From positions 700,628-764,627 of the forward strand of contig NZ_HE997540.1 in assembly GCF_000312545.1 (NCBI RefSeq): DNA of 64,000 bases. The letters run 5' to 3'. The notes below the pieces were generated by a model, which was not told the DNA's origin, did no database searches, and saw nothing but the letters and a program-made list of their open reading frames with translations. The position numbers and the translations under genes are program-made. This document shows, one piece after another, positions 11,151-23,877 of the stretch. The DNA comes from Bartonella senegalensis OS02. Its GTDB lineage: Bacteria > Pseudomonadota > Alphaproteobacteria > Rhizobiales > Rhizobiaceae. Numbering within the stretch: the stretch's first letter is position 1; each line of letters starts with the position of its first letter.

Positions 11151-11689
11151 TTTGCAAAGCTAAAATGCAACTTCTCTCAACCATAATATCTAACGCCCTT
11201 AACTGAAATATCTGGTCCTTTAATCAAATTAAAATGCTTAATGTTCTTAAAAATTGTCACAAAATTTAACAATTTTTCCCTATTTAAAATATATCGAGAT
11301 TTAGAATTTTGGAGTAATATCAAAATTTTAGTGCCAAATTCCCCAAGACAAATATATAAAGAATGCCATAAAACCATTATGAAGAAAGCGTTTTCTTTAG
11401 CACAAGCGGAAAACACCCAATTCTATACAATTCGATTAAAATTTGAGAGCGAAGATGGGAATATTTACAAAAGATAGGCTTTTTACCAGAAAAAAGCATT
11501 CCATACAAAAATCAGCAAAGGATTTATCTTTATGGAAGATAAATTGCTCTAATTCGTGTAAAAACTGAAAATCTTCCTCATTATTTTATTGAAAACATTC
11601 ATGTTGTTTTAAAAGCTAGAATTCAAAGACGAGAGCTCTTAATCCTTAGCTCAATAATAGTTTTGTTCGTGTATCCATGGAAAAGCGTA
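11151..11689. other. Non-coding region, no recognisable gene
   Basis: AT-rich DNA upstream of the solute-binding protein gene. Open stretches on both strands (about 11241-11477 plus, 11177-11416 minus) show no domain and are not preceded by a convincing ribosome binding site. It presumably includes the promoter of the leftward gene. Confidence 0.5.
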
Positions 11690-12060
11690 ACGTCAATCGA
11701 TAAGCGTTATAAATACTGGTATCAGAAAGAAAGTATCCGGTTTTAGAATTATTTTCCAAGGATTATAAATTATTATTATGATGACTTTGAAAATTAATAC
11801 TCCCTTACTTATTTCTATGTGACTGGCTATGAAGGTTATTACAAGAGACAAATATTGAGAAAAAACAAGCCCAAGATGTGACTGAGAAGATTCATGGCTG
11901 TGCTGGATGCTTTGAATCAATTACTGTATTTTCTTCTCACGCTGGATAACCGGTATGCTATTTTCAAACAGCTCAGCTTGTTGAGGCAAATAAAAATAGA
12001 CAAGTTATTGCTGATAAAGATTATATTTAGATGCATCAAGAAAACAGCACAGAATAAAAT
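11690..12060 (+). pseudogene. Remnant of an IS5-family transposase
   Basis: Reading the plus strand across frame changes gives pieces in the order expected for an IS5/IS427-type transposase. First comes KRYKYWYQKESIRF (the family's helix before the first catalytic region), then TEKIHG, then VLDALNQLLYFLLT (family pattern VDALGNP-RF-LT), then AQLVEANKNRQVIADKDYI (family pattern viaDKgYD). Stops at several points and at least two frameshifts separate them. No terminal inverted repeats or target-site duplication could be recognised, so the element is long dead. Confidence 0.65.
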
Positions 12061-15383
<3,323 letters not shown>

Positions 15384-15502
15384 AGGTACTCTCCTGTTTC
15401 TGGCTGTATAAACGTCGTGGTTTTAGAGAGGGGTTTTATATATTTGAATACTCCTCTACACTCCAATTTACGACAAAAGAAAAAATAAGGAAGATCACGC
15501 AT

Positions 15503-16285
15503 ATGACAGCTGAAACAGAACGCATAGGAGTCAAAGGAGGTATGGAATATTCTTTTGGCTTTACAAAAATTGATGAAGCGCAAAAGCAATCCATGGTTGA
15601 TGGAGTCTTTCACTCTGTTGCTGAGAACTATGACAAGATGAATGACATTTTGTCACTTGGATTACACCGTATGTGGAAAAATTCCATGGTCGCATGGCTT
15701 TCTCCACCAGCAGTTTCTCATTGGAAAGTTTTGGATGTGGCTGGCGGTACCGGTGATATTGCTTTTCGTATTCTTAACGCTTCACGGCAAAAAGCCCACG
15801 CTACAGTGCTTGATATTAACGGTTCGATGCTTAGCGTCGGAAAAAAACGCGCAGAAAAAAACGGTCTTGCCCCTCTGATTGACTTTGTTGAGGCAAATGC
15901 AGAACATCTGCCTTTTGAAGATCAAAGTTTTGATGCTTATACTATTGCTTTTGGAATTCGTAATGTCCCTCATATTGATCAAGCCCTTAGGGAAGCTTTT
16001 CGTGTTTTAAAACCGGGTGGACGTTTCTTGTGTTTAGAATTTTCAAATGTTGAAATGCCTCTGCTCGAAAAAATTTATGATCTTTGGTCTTTCCATGCTA
16101 TCCCTAAGCTTGGTCAACTTATCGCAAATGATGGTGATGCTTATCGTTATTTGGTTGAATCTATTCGCAAATTTCCTAAGCAAGATGATTTTGCCCATAT
16201 GATCAATCATGCAGGTTTTTTGCGAGTATCGTACCGCAATCTCACGGGTGCAATCGCAGCGCTGCACTCAGCCTGGAAGATTTAA
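15503..16285 (+). CDS. ubiE: Ubiquinone/menaquinone biosynthesis C-methyltransferase UbiE
   Basis: This 260-aa class I SAM-dependent methyltransferase carries the SAM-binding motif [15 protein letters not shown] and the family signatures [17 protein letters not shown] and [13 protein letters not shown]. It C-methylates the benzoquinol ring in ubiquinone synthesis. A purine-rich site (AAGGAAG) about 9 bases before the ATG supports the start, giving an extension of about 20 residues before the core. It lies 2 bp upstream of ubiB, a pairing conserved in Rhizobiales, and they are surely co-transcribed. Confidence 0.95.
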   Translation: MTAETERIGVKGGMEYSFGFTKIDEAQKQSMVDGVFHSVAENYDKMNDILSLGLHRMWKNSMVAWLSPPAVSHWKVLDVAGGTGDIAFRILNASRQKAHATVLDINGSMLSVGKKRAEKNGLAPLIDFVEANAEHLPFEDQSFDAYTIAFGIRNVPHIDQALREAFRVLKPGGRFLCLEFSNVEMPLLEKIYDLWSFHAIPKLGQLIANDGDAYRYLVESIRKFPKQDDFAHMINHAGFLRVSYRNLTGAIAALHSAWKI

Positions 16286-16287
16286 AA

Positions 16288-17874
16288 ATGGTGCCAATTT
16301 CCACTTACTTTCAATTAATACGTGCCGGATGGGTTTTAGCACGTGAAGGCGTTTTGAGTGCTTTACCTCACGATAATCTTCAAGGACTTTCAGCATTATG
16401 CTACCGTATTGCAAGTGTATTAGCGCGGCGCAAAACCAAAAAAAAACAACGATCTGAAAAACTTTCCTATGCTATCAATAGACTAGGCCCCTCTTACATA
16501 AAACTTGGTCAATTCCTTGCGACCAGACCCGATATCGTAGGACGTGATATTGCTGAAGATTTGGTACAGCTACAAGATCGTGTTCAAACATTTTCCTGTA
16601 CAGCTTCCATTGATCAAATTGAAAGTTCGCTTGATCGCTCTATCAATGATTTATTCGTAAACTTTTATCCTCCTATTGCTGCCGCTTCTATTGCTCAGGT
16701 TCATCCAGCTGAATACTATGATGAAACAGGACATAAAAAAAAATGTGCTGTTAAAGTCATTCGTCCTAATATCAGAACGCGCTTTGCTAGAGACCTTAGA
16801 GGATTCTACCTTATTGCCCGTTTGCAGGAACGTTATATACCAGCTTCTCGACGGCTGCGTCCTGTTTGTGTGGTTGATACTTTAGCACAAACCACACGAC
16901 TTGAAATGGATTTGCGATTAGAAGCAGCTGCTATATCAGAAATGGCTGAAAATATTCAACATGATACAGGCTTTCGGGTACCTAAAATTGATTGGGAACG
17001 AACAGGACGTAATGTTCTCACAATGGAATGGATTGATGGTATCAGAATATCGGAAATTTCTGCCCTGAAAGAAGCCGGTTTTGATTTGCAAGCACTCGCA
17101 GTTACACTCATTCAATCTTTCCTTCGTCATACATTGCGTGATGGTTTTTTTCATGCCGATATGCATCCTGGTAATTTATTTGTGGACTCAAAAGGGTGTA
17201 TTGTTGCTGTCGATTTAGGAATTACAGGACGACTTGGCAAAAAAGAAAAGCATTTTCTTGCTGAAATTCTCTATGGCTTTATTACCCGCGATTATCATCG
17301 GGTAGCACGTGCTCACTTTGAAGCAGGATATGTACCTCCACACCACAACATTGAGAGCTTTGCGCAAGCCAACCGCGCTATTGGTGAACCAATTCATGGA
17401 CAATCAGCACAAAGCATTTCTATGGCTAAGTTACTTACACTGTTATTTGAAGTCACTGAATTATTTGATATGCAAACGCGCCCCGAACTTTTATTACTGC
17501 AAAAAACTATGGTTGTCGTGGAAGGGGTTGCTCGCACCTTGGATCCCAATTTTAATATGTGGAAAGCCTCTGAACCCGTTGTTAAAGAATGGATTAGCAA
17601 AAATTTAGGACCTGTGGGAGTGGCAAAAGACTTTAGTGAAGGAGCGCAAGCACTTCTTTCGTTAGCACGTAAAACACCGCAGTTGATACAAAATTTTCAA
17701 CGTATAGAAGAAGACCTCAATCAAATGATAGAAACAGGGTTTAATCTTTCTCCCACTACCCTCAAACAACTTGCCGTTGAACAAAGTCGCTCTAATCGCT
17801 ATGGACGTTATAGCCTTTTCATCATTGCGCTTTGTTGCATTTGTCTCACTTTTTACCTTTTTCACCTTTTTTAA
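16288..17874 (+). CDS. ubiB: UbiB, ABC1/ADCK-family atypical kinase for ubiquinone biosynthesis
   Basis: At 528 aa this is full length. It has the UbiB-specific KxGQ region (YIKLGQFLATRPDIV, about residues 70-85), the AAAS loop replacing a glycine-rich loop (PPIAAASIAQVHPA), a kinase-like lobe with HADMHPGNLFV and DLG, and one or two C-terminal membrane helices (about residues 505-528). The family is needed for ubiquinone synthesis or distribution and works at the inner membrane. The gene directly follows ubiE. An 87-bp gap to coaBC contains a 16-bp tandem repeat. Confidence 0.94.
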   Translation: MVPISTYFQLIRAGWVLAREGVLSALPHDNLQGLSALCYRIASVLARRKTKKKQRSEKLSYAINRLGPSYIKLGQFLATRPDIVGRDIAEDLVQLQDRVQTFSCTASIDQIESSLDRSINDLFVNFYPPIAAASIAQVHPAEYYDETGHKKKCAVKVIRPNIRTRFARDLRGFYLIARLQERYIPASRRLRPVCVVDTLAQTTRLEMDLRLEAAAISEMAENIQHDTGFRVPKIDWERTGRNVLTMEWIDGIRISEISALKEAGFDLQALAVTLIQSFLRHTLRDGFFHADMHPGNLFVDSKGCIVAVDLGITGRLGKKEKHFLAEILYGFITRDYHRVARAHFEAGYVPPHHNIESFAQANRAIGEPIHGQSAQSISMAKLLTLLFEVTELFDMQTRPELLLLQKTMVVVEGVARTLDPNFNMWKASEPVVKEWISKNLGPVGVAKDFSEGAQALLSLARKTPQLIQNFQRIEEDLNQMIETGFNLSPTTLKQLAVEQSRSNRYGRYSLFIIALCCICLTFYLFHLF

Positions 17875-17905
17875 TCCGTTGAATATACTCAAAAAAACAT
17901 TTATA

Positions 17906-17937
17906 ATGAAATCATTGCAATATGAAATCATTGCAAT
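17906..17937. repeat. Perfect tandem repeat of a 16-bp unit, upstream of coaBC
   Basis: Two exact copies of ATGAAATCATTGCAAT lie head to tail at 17906-17921 and 17922-17937, ending 24 bp before the coaBC start. Each contains the 8-bp palindrome ATTGCAAT, and the palindrome centres are 16 bp apart. A third copy with one mismatch lies at 18121-18136 inside coaBC. Confidence 0.9.
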
Positions 17938-17961
17938 CATTTTGTTTTTTGGGATATTTTA

Positions 17962-19374
17962 ATGGCTAGTCTTACTATTCGCAATCTTCCTGCCAAAGTG
18001 AAAGAAATTCTGCGTATAAGAGCCGCGCAAAATGGTGTTTCTATGGAAGAGGAAGCGCGTCGCCTTTTAAGCAATTGCACAACTCCAACGCCATCACCCT
18101 CTCAAGCAAGCTCTGTAGAAATGCAATCATTGCAATCAAAATCCATACTCCTCATTATTGGTGGAAGTATTGCAGCCTACAAAGCGCTTGATCTCATTCG
18201 CCGTTTGCAAGAACGGGGAGCACGCTTAAATATTATTATGACAAAAGCAGCACAAAAATTTATTACCCCTTTAGCAGCTGAAGCGTTGAGTGGTCGTACT
18301 GTTTATAGTGATTTATTTTCACGTGAAGAAGAACATGATATTGGTCATATCCGGCTAGCACGGGATGCTGATTTGATTATTTTAGCACCAGCCACTGCCA
18401 ATCGTATTGCAAAAATAGCAACCGGTAGAGGAGAAGACTTGGCTGATTGTGTGCTGTTAGCAGCACGTTGTCCTCTCTTGATTGCTCCGGCTATGAATCC
18501 AGCCATGTGGACACATCCAGCAACTGTTCGTAATATTGCACAACTATGTGCAGATGGTGTTCATATAGTTGGACCAGAAACCGGTGCAATGGCTGAGCGT
18601 GATGAAACAGGTCTAGGGCGCCTGAGTGAACCCTTAACTATTATAGCTGCAGCAGAAGCCCTTTTGAATACAACAAAAAGACCACTTTCTGGTCGCCATT
18701 TCATTGTTACCTCTGGCCCTACCCATGAACCCATTGATCCCGTGCGTTATATTGCTAATCGCTCTTCGGGCAAACAAGGCCACGCTATTGCAAAGGCTTT
18801 AGCTAACTTGGGCGCCAAAGTGACGCTTATTTGTGGACCAGTCAATCTTACCGATCCACCAGAAGTGAACACTATTCATGTTGAAACAGCGTGTCAGATG
18901 TTACAAGCTGTACAAAAAGCATTGCCGGCTGATGGAGCAATTTTTGTTGCCGCTGTTTGTGATTGGCGCAGCCAAACACCATCTCTCCACAAAATCAAAA
19001 AGAGTGCTCATAAAACACCCCCATCCTTACAGATGGTCGAAAACCCTGATATTTTAGCAACAATTGGTCATGCTTCAAACCGCCCTCCACTTGTCATTGG
19101 TTTCGCGGCTGAAACCTGTGACCTCATTGCTCATGCACAAAAGAAATATGTTGAAAAAGGAGCCAATTTTATTCTTGCGAATAACATTACTCTCCCTGAT
19201 GGTAAAAACGTTATGGGAGCAGACACAAATCAAGTTTATCTTGTCAGCAGAGAAAATACCGAACAGTGGCCGCATATGAGTAAACAACAAATAGCGCAAA
19301 AATTAGCAAGCCTTGTTGTCTCATTTTTCTGTTCTTCTTCTGCTGCTCATTCAAATGAAAAAAGAAATCTTTAA
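17962..19374 (+). CDS. coaBC: CoaBC (phosphopantothenoylcysteine synthetase/decarboxylase) with an N-terminal FitA-like ribbon-helix-helix domain
   Basis: The 470-aa product makes 4'-phosphopantetheine from 4'-phosphopantothenate and cysteine in CoA synthesis. Residues about 58-240 are the flavin-dependent decarboxylase (GGSIAAYKALDLIRRL; PAMNPAMW near residue 176). Residues about 245-455 are the synthetase (NRSSGKQG near 266). Unusually, residues 1-40 (MASLTIRNLP... to MEEEARRLL) look like the DNA-binding domain of FitA-type antitoxins. A Pro/Ser/Thr-rich linker (about 40-53) joins them. Met54 would start a normal-sized CoaBC of 417 aa. The position of E. coli Cys158 is Glu here (AERDETGLGR), apparently usual in rhizobia. 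The gene follows ubiB, as in related genomes. Confidence 0.9.
   Translation: MASLTIRNLPAKVKEILRIRAAQNGVSMEEEARRLLSNCTTPTPSPSQASSVEMQSLQSKSILLIIGGSIAAYKALDLIRRLQERGARLNIIMTKAAQKFITPLAAEALSGRTVYSDLFSREEEHDIGHIRLARDADLIILAPATANRIAKIATGRGEDLADCVLLAARCPLLIAPAMNPAMWTHPATVRNIAQLCADGVHIVGPETGAMAERDETGLGRLSEPLTIIAAAEALLNTTKRPLSGRHFIVTSGPTHEPIDPVRYIANRSSGKQGHAIAKALANLGAKVTLICGPVNLTDPPEVNTIHVETACQMLQAVQKALPADGAIFVAAVCDWRSQTPSLHKIKKSAHKTPPSLQMVENPDILATIGHASNRPPLVIGFAAETCDLIAHAQKKYVEKGANFILANNITLPDGKNVMGADTNQVYLVSRENTEQWPHMSKQQIAQKLASLVVSFFCSSSAAHSNEKRNL
18121..18136 (+). repeat. Third copy of the coaBC 16-bp repeat, at the fusion junction
   Basis: ATGCAATCATTGCAAT matches the upstream unit at 15 of 16 positions. 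It sits exactly at codon 54, the boundary between the ribbon-helix-helix domain with its linker and the CoaBC enzyme. In frame it encodes Met-Gln-Ser-Leu-Gln. The copy at 17906, read as codons, gives Met-Lys-Ser-Leu-Gln, so both look like versions of one CoaBC start region. Confidence 0.85.
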
Positions 19375-19994
19375 TCCTAAAAGTTTTTTAGATAACTAGA
19401 TATTACTTACAAAACACAATAGAAAATGAGACGTAATTTTTATCATAAAGTTACACAAAAATATCTGCATCATCAACTTCATTAATTTCATGATAGCGCT
19501 TGCGAGAAGAGAATCTCACTGCGCTCTCTTCTAAAGGTTGGTTGCATGCAGAGCCTTTAAAAACGCATAAATCACTCTCAAACTCAATAGAATTTACTCT
19601 TACTTTAATAAAATACTTTGCAATGATAATTTTTCTACCTAAAAGTTATGATCACTCCGTCATCTTTAGCACACCGCATCCCAAAATAACGGATATTCTA
19701 AAAACAAGAATATTGAAAGAATTTTGCACGAAATCCACCGCCTCACTCTTCCTTACTTTTAGAAGACAGAAGTTGATAATCATGCTGCCGTCTGATTGCC
19801 GATTTAGCGTCACTCGCATAGGCGCAGATTGGTATCAATCAACAATGTATTTTTACATATATATCCAAAACTTACCACTGATGGCTGTTTTATTATTTAT
19901 GATTATAGATTTTTGGATTGCAGGAAGGCCGTTGATACCTTTAGGGCTCAAAGGAGAATCGACAAATCCAATCAGTACTGCTAACAAAAAAGCA
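19375..19994. other. Non-coding region after coaBC
   Basis: About 620 bp without a supportable gene. An open frame of 174 codons spans 19500-20024, but its composition, overlap with the MFS remnant and lack of any domain argue against it. Related genomes often have dut after coaBC; I see no trace of it here. Confidence 0.5.
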
Positions 19995-21212
19995 GGAGGG
20001 GTATTTTGGCGCAAGCAAACATAGCAAAAAAAATCGCTTACTGGTTCTTTTACTAGGTAATGGCATGGTATCCTTTGGTGGATGAATTGATGACATCGTG
20101 ATTTTAACCGTATCCGTGTTCTACTGGAAAGCTGATCAATATGATAGCTTTGATTGGAGCGGCAACATTATTACCTGGGATACTTCTGTCTAAGCCAATT
20201 GGAATGCTAGTAAGTAATCATTATATGACACATTGGTTGCGTGCATCGTTACTGTCACGTGTAGCTAGTACTGTTGTCTTATTGCTGGCAACTAATCTGC
20301 AAGGATTTATTGTACTGGCAGTCATTCGATCGATATTCCATAGTGTAGCCATTCCAGCAATTTCCGTTCTCAGTGCAAATTCTGTTCCTGAACATGGACG
20401 TATCCGTTACTATTCTGTGCTTAACATGATCAATAGTGCGGCAAAAATGAGAGAACCTGCTCTGGGTAGTACTCTCTCTGCATTTTTTTCAGATACATAT
20501 ACTTTATTGTTTTCTGGATTTCTGACATTGCTAGGCTTTATGATGTTTTGTTGTATTTGCGCAAAACCTGTTTCTTCACCAATAATAAAAACAGCTAAAA
20601 CCATGAAATTACAGCGTAGGCTTTATGGGACAACTTGGTATGCATATGTTGATGTGATGTTCGTTTATTTTGCTCTGATCTTTATGGTGAATAATCAGTT
20701 ACCGGTCATCCTCAATGCACTGCAAATGAATAAAAAGGCTCTTGGGATGCTGGTATCAGCTTCAGCGATTGGTAATTTTCTATATGGAGTTTGGAATGTG
20801 AAGCGATCAAAGCATAAACCCCTTACGGGCAAGATATCGGAGTTGTTAATGCCAGCAATGCTAACAATGGCTTGTTTTGTAGTGATCTCAGTGTGTTTTT
20901 TTACTCGGATTTGTTACGTATCAAAACTTTGTTGCTCTGTTTTTTCCTCATTGGAATGGTCAATGCTCATTTTTTCACATCTTCTCAGGTTTACCTGATA
21001 ACCAATTTCAATGAACAGATTGGGGTGGCTTCTGGATGGGTGTAGTCTGTACAAAATTTAACTATGTTGGTAGCTCCGTTTATTGGAGCTTTTGTTTTAG
21101 ATCACACTTCATTTTAGCAGTTATTTCTCCTTTCTGGATTGATTAGATTATTCTGTTTATTTGGTATCAGGATATTGGTGAACAGTTCTTTGTCAATGAT
21201 TGGTTCTCAATG
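19995..21212 (+). pseudogene. Broken major facilitator superfamily transporter
   Basis: Concatenating frames gives a 12-helix-type MFS permease. A strong purine-rich site near 19993 precedes it. The N-terminal part (LLVLLLGNGMVSFGG) runs into a TGA at about 20082, in a place where Trp would fit. A frameshift near 20135 leads into the largest surviving piece (20141-20998, 285 codons, several hydrophobic helices). A second shift near 20930 leads to QVYLITNFNEQIGVASG, then two more in-frame stops. The protein cannot be made as one piece. The substrate is unknown. Confidence 0.8.
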
Positions 21213-22027
21213 ATTTGCTCATCAACTCAATAACTGTTTTTCCTAGGTTCAGGAGGCGTGGGGAAAACACTAAATAGGTATTGAGCAGCTTTTTTGACAT
21301 TACAGGTTCAATCTTTGTTTTTACTTAACCACTCATATCTTTGTTCTTTCGGGTCTCTTCCTTCTCGATACAGTTCCACCGTTTCGTAAACTCAATCCGG
21401 AGCAACGATTTCACTGTATTTGGCATTGCTATGACACGAATAATCAAACTTCAACCCTTGCCACAAATCCTCGATCAGCTTTATTTGCAACGATAATTGC
21501 AGCATAAAACGAGCTATAGCATGAATTATCGAATAACTGTTTCTACGAAACATGTTTGCTAATGATATAAGCGTTTGCTGTTTCGGAGACGCTAATAAAG
21601 CATACTCCAATCCAATTTTCTAATTTCAGGATTTCTAAGGAGCACCGTATTATCATAACAGCACCCCCCATTAATTTCGCAAGAGTTGAACTAAGAGACA
21701 ACACTATACTGACCGGTCTGTGATACTCATACGTGCATCAATCCAGCCGCATAAAGCTTTTTAACTGTTAATTTTGCCTACGCTTCATGCGATTTTAATC
21801 CTTTTTACATAAATGTTGATAACGGTCTTTTTGCGTTTAAAGTAGTTTTTGCGACATGAACACACACTGTTCTAGACAGTTATTTTTTGCATCTGACCGT
21901 GTGCTCTTCAGAGAATACTGTCACTCATTTATCATATTGATTTTATGGTATTTGATTTTTATGCTTTCTAATGATTTAAGGGAGAAAATTTTTTGTCTGC
22001 AAAAATCAGTCATTTTCTGTCTATCCT

Positions 22028-22047
22028 CGTTTCGACAAGTCGAAACG
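22028..22047. repeat. Perfect 20-bp palindrome
   Basis: CGTTTCGAC, AA, GTCGAAACG: nine-base arms with a two-base centre. It lies just left of a longer inverted repeat in DNA without a gene. It could be a protein-binding site, a small hairpin or part of a decayed mobile element. Confidence 0.7.
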
Positions 22048-22060
22048 GAGATGGTGTTAA

Positions 22061-22148
22061 GCGGCGCATTCGCGTCGCTCACGTAGAAAACAAAGCTATG
22101 GTATCATGATAGTGCGCTTTCGTTAAGTGAGAGATGCGAACGCGTTGC
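22061..22148. repeat. Long imperfect inverted repeat forming an 88-nt stem-loop
   Basis: Arms at about 22061-22096 and 22114-22148 pair over some 35 positions with scattered mismatches and G-U pairs. For example GCATTCGC on the left faces GCGAACGC on the right, and GTCGCTCAC faces GTGAGAGAT. A 17-base AT-rich loop lies between. The stem is more GC-rich than its surroundings. There is no terminal T run, so it is not a simple terminator. A MITE-like element or a structured RNA is possible. Confidence 0.6.
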
Positions 22149-22779
22149 TATAAAAAGTTATAATTTTCCACAAAGCAGGTTTATCCATCAGGTCACATAA
22201 GCAGCCTGTGGGTAAACTTTATCTATAAGCGTAAAATGGCAAGCTGGTCATATATAAATTATCTTCCCTATGATTTTATCAGCCTTAAAAATTACGTGAA
22301 CAAAATCTAAAAAGAACTGGCTTCGCTAGAATTTAAAAAAAAGAGAGTTCCAGTGCAAAAGTGCTATTTTGGTTTATGGATGGAGCGGTGGTAGTTTGAA
22401 CAATAAAATCTCTGCTAACTTAATTGCTGGTAAAACTAAACTAATTATTAGAATGTGTTGCATTATTGTATAGTAAAATTAGAAGGATGATATGATAGAT
22501 AAAACTTTTAATTTATTGTGCTGAAAAAACGCTGAAAAATGAATTTTCTAAGGTAGCAAAAAATCCCCAGTGAGGCAATTTTTACGCGATTACATAGCTG
22601 AGTTCATCCAGCAACATAACGAAAAAAGTGTCCATGACTTTTGATGTAGGAAATAAGTTTATAATAGCCATATCTGCAATGTATGAAGATATAATCTCTT
22701 TTAGAGGAAGTAAAAAGAGACACTGCTGAACGGAAAGAGCGAAGAAATATCCCAAAAAACATGATCGATGTTTAATAAT

Positions 22780-22998
22780 GGAATAAAATGTATTGATTTT
22801 AATTTGGACTAAAATAGCCTCATGAAATTCGTGAATATATAGCTAGAGATAATCCCAAAACGGTTATTGAATCCAATCAATTATTAGATGAAAAATCGCT
22901 AGGACTTATTGATTTTCTTGATTTAGGTCGGATTGATCGGACTTCGGATACGTGTGAATTGATAGTGCATAAAAACTATATTATATGATATCGTTGGT
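22780..22998 (+). pseudogene. Remnant of a ParE/RelE-family toxin gene
   Basis: Plus-strand translation gives WTKIAS, then after a one-base shift EIREYIARDNPKTVI, LGLIDFLDLGRIDRTSDT and CELIVHKNYII, then a TGA followed by YRWYFL. This is the ParE layout: W-x-x-A near the start, the I-x-x-Y-I-A-x-D-N-P helix, the L-G-R turn, and the strand L-V-x-x-N-Y-I-I-x-Y-R. A frameshift near 22823 and a stop in the final strand inactivate it. No antitoxin gene is recognisable upstream. Confidence 0.72.
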
Positions 22999-23877
22999 AT
23001 TTTTTACGCAAAATATGAGTTGCTTAGAAACTAACGCGCGCTGATTGTGCTCCCTTCGCATAAGTGCTTGTTGAACTTATCTGTTTTCTGTTAGTATTTT
23101 TCCGCTATTCGGATGCATTTCTGATTATTTTTAAGGTTTTAGCCGCTTTATTGAGAATTCACTTAGCTGCAAAATTTGCTGTATTGCATAATTCAGCACG
23201 ATCTATTCTGTTCTCTATAGGTTAAAACCGTCATATTTAACCCGTGGACGTATTTCCCATTCTATGAAACAAACTCTCTTGTTAATTAGAGGATTTATGC
23301 CACCTAAAGGATGCACATATAACTGTTTCCATTTTCTTTTTGCAAATCTTCAATGAGAGATAAACCTATATTTTCAAAAATAACTATTTAGGTATCATAA
23401 TGTTATGGAGCAATTTTTTTTGCAAACGCGATGCCTTATGTCATGAGTCATGAGCCTTTTCATTTTACACTGTATAAACAGCAGAATAAATTATTTTTTT
23501 ATTCTATTCACTCACTGATGAGAGAACTGCAAATGCAAAGCCTTTGAAAATTTTACTCCTTATATTTCCTATCTAAATATTACCTGTCTAAGCTCAATAA
23601 TGGATTGAAACCAATTCTTGGTTAAACAGTATCAGAGAATCTCTTTATCTTTTTGCACGATGACTCAAGTCTTATAAAATTTCTCCAACAATTATTTGCT
23701 TAGAACCTGAAATAGCGTGAAAGATACGATTCAATATTTTTTTCATAAATTAAAAGCAAAAATCTTCCGTATAGATACAGCTTTTCAGTTTTGTTCCTTC
23801 ATAAAAATTGTATACAGTAAGGATGATGCAAATAATCAATAAGATGGAATCTTTCCATACAGCTCAAATGAGATCAC
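22999..23877. other. Non-coding region upstream of addB
   Basis: About 880 bp in which I see no gene, RNA or repeat. The addB promoter must lie in the last part, but no clear boxes can be assigned. Confidence 0.5.

Larger units (their letters stand above)
21213..22779. other. Long non-coding region with hairpins and faint coding scraps
   Basis: No intact gene. On the minus strand, roughly 21270-21610, a frame with one in-frame stop reads like coding sequence (72 codons, then VYETVELYREGRDPKEQ), but I cannot name it. A plus-strand scrap near 22574-22645 reads RQFLRDYIAEFIQQHNEK. Two inverted repeats (22028-22047 and 22061-22148) are listed separately. Confidence 0.5.

Noticed and set aside
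19500-20024. Open frame of 174 codons after coaBC
   Set aside because: No domain, no ribosome binding site, mixed composition, and its end overlaps the MFS remnant in another frame.
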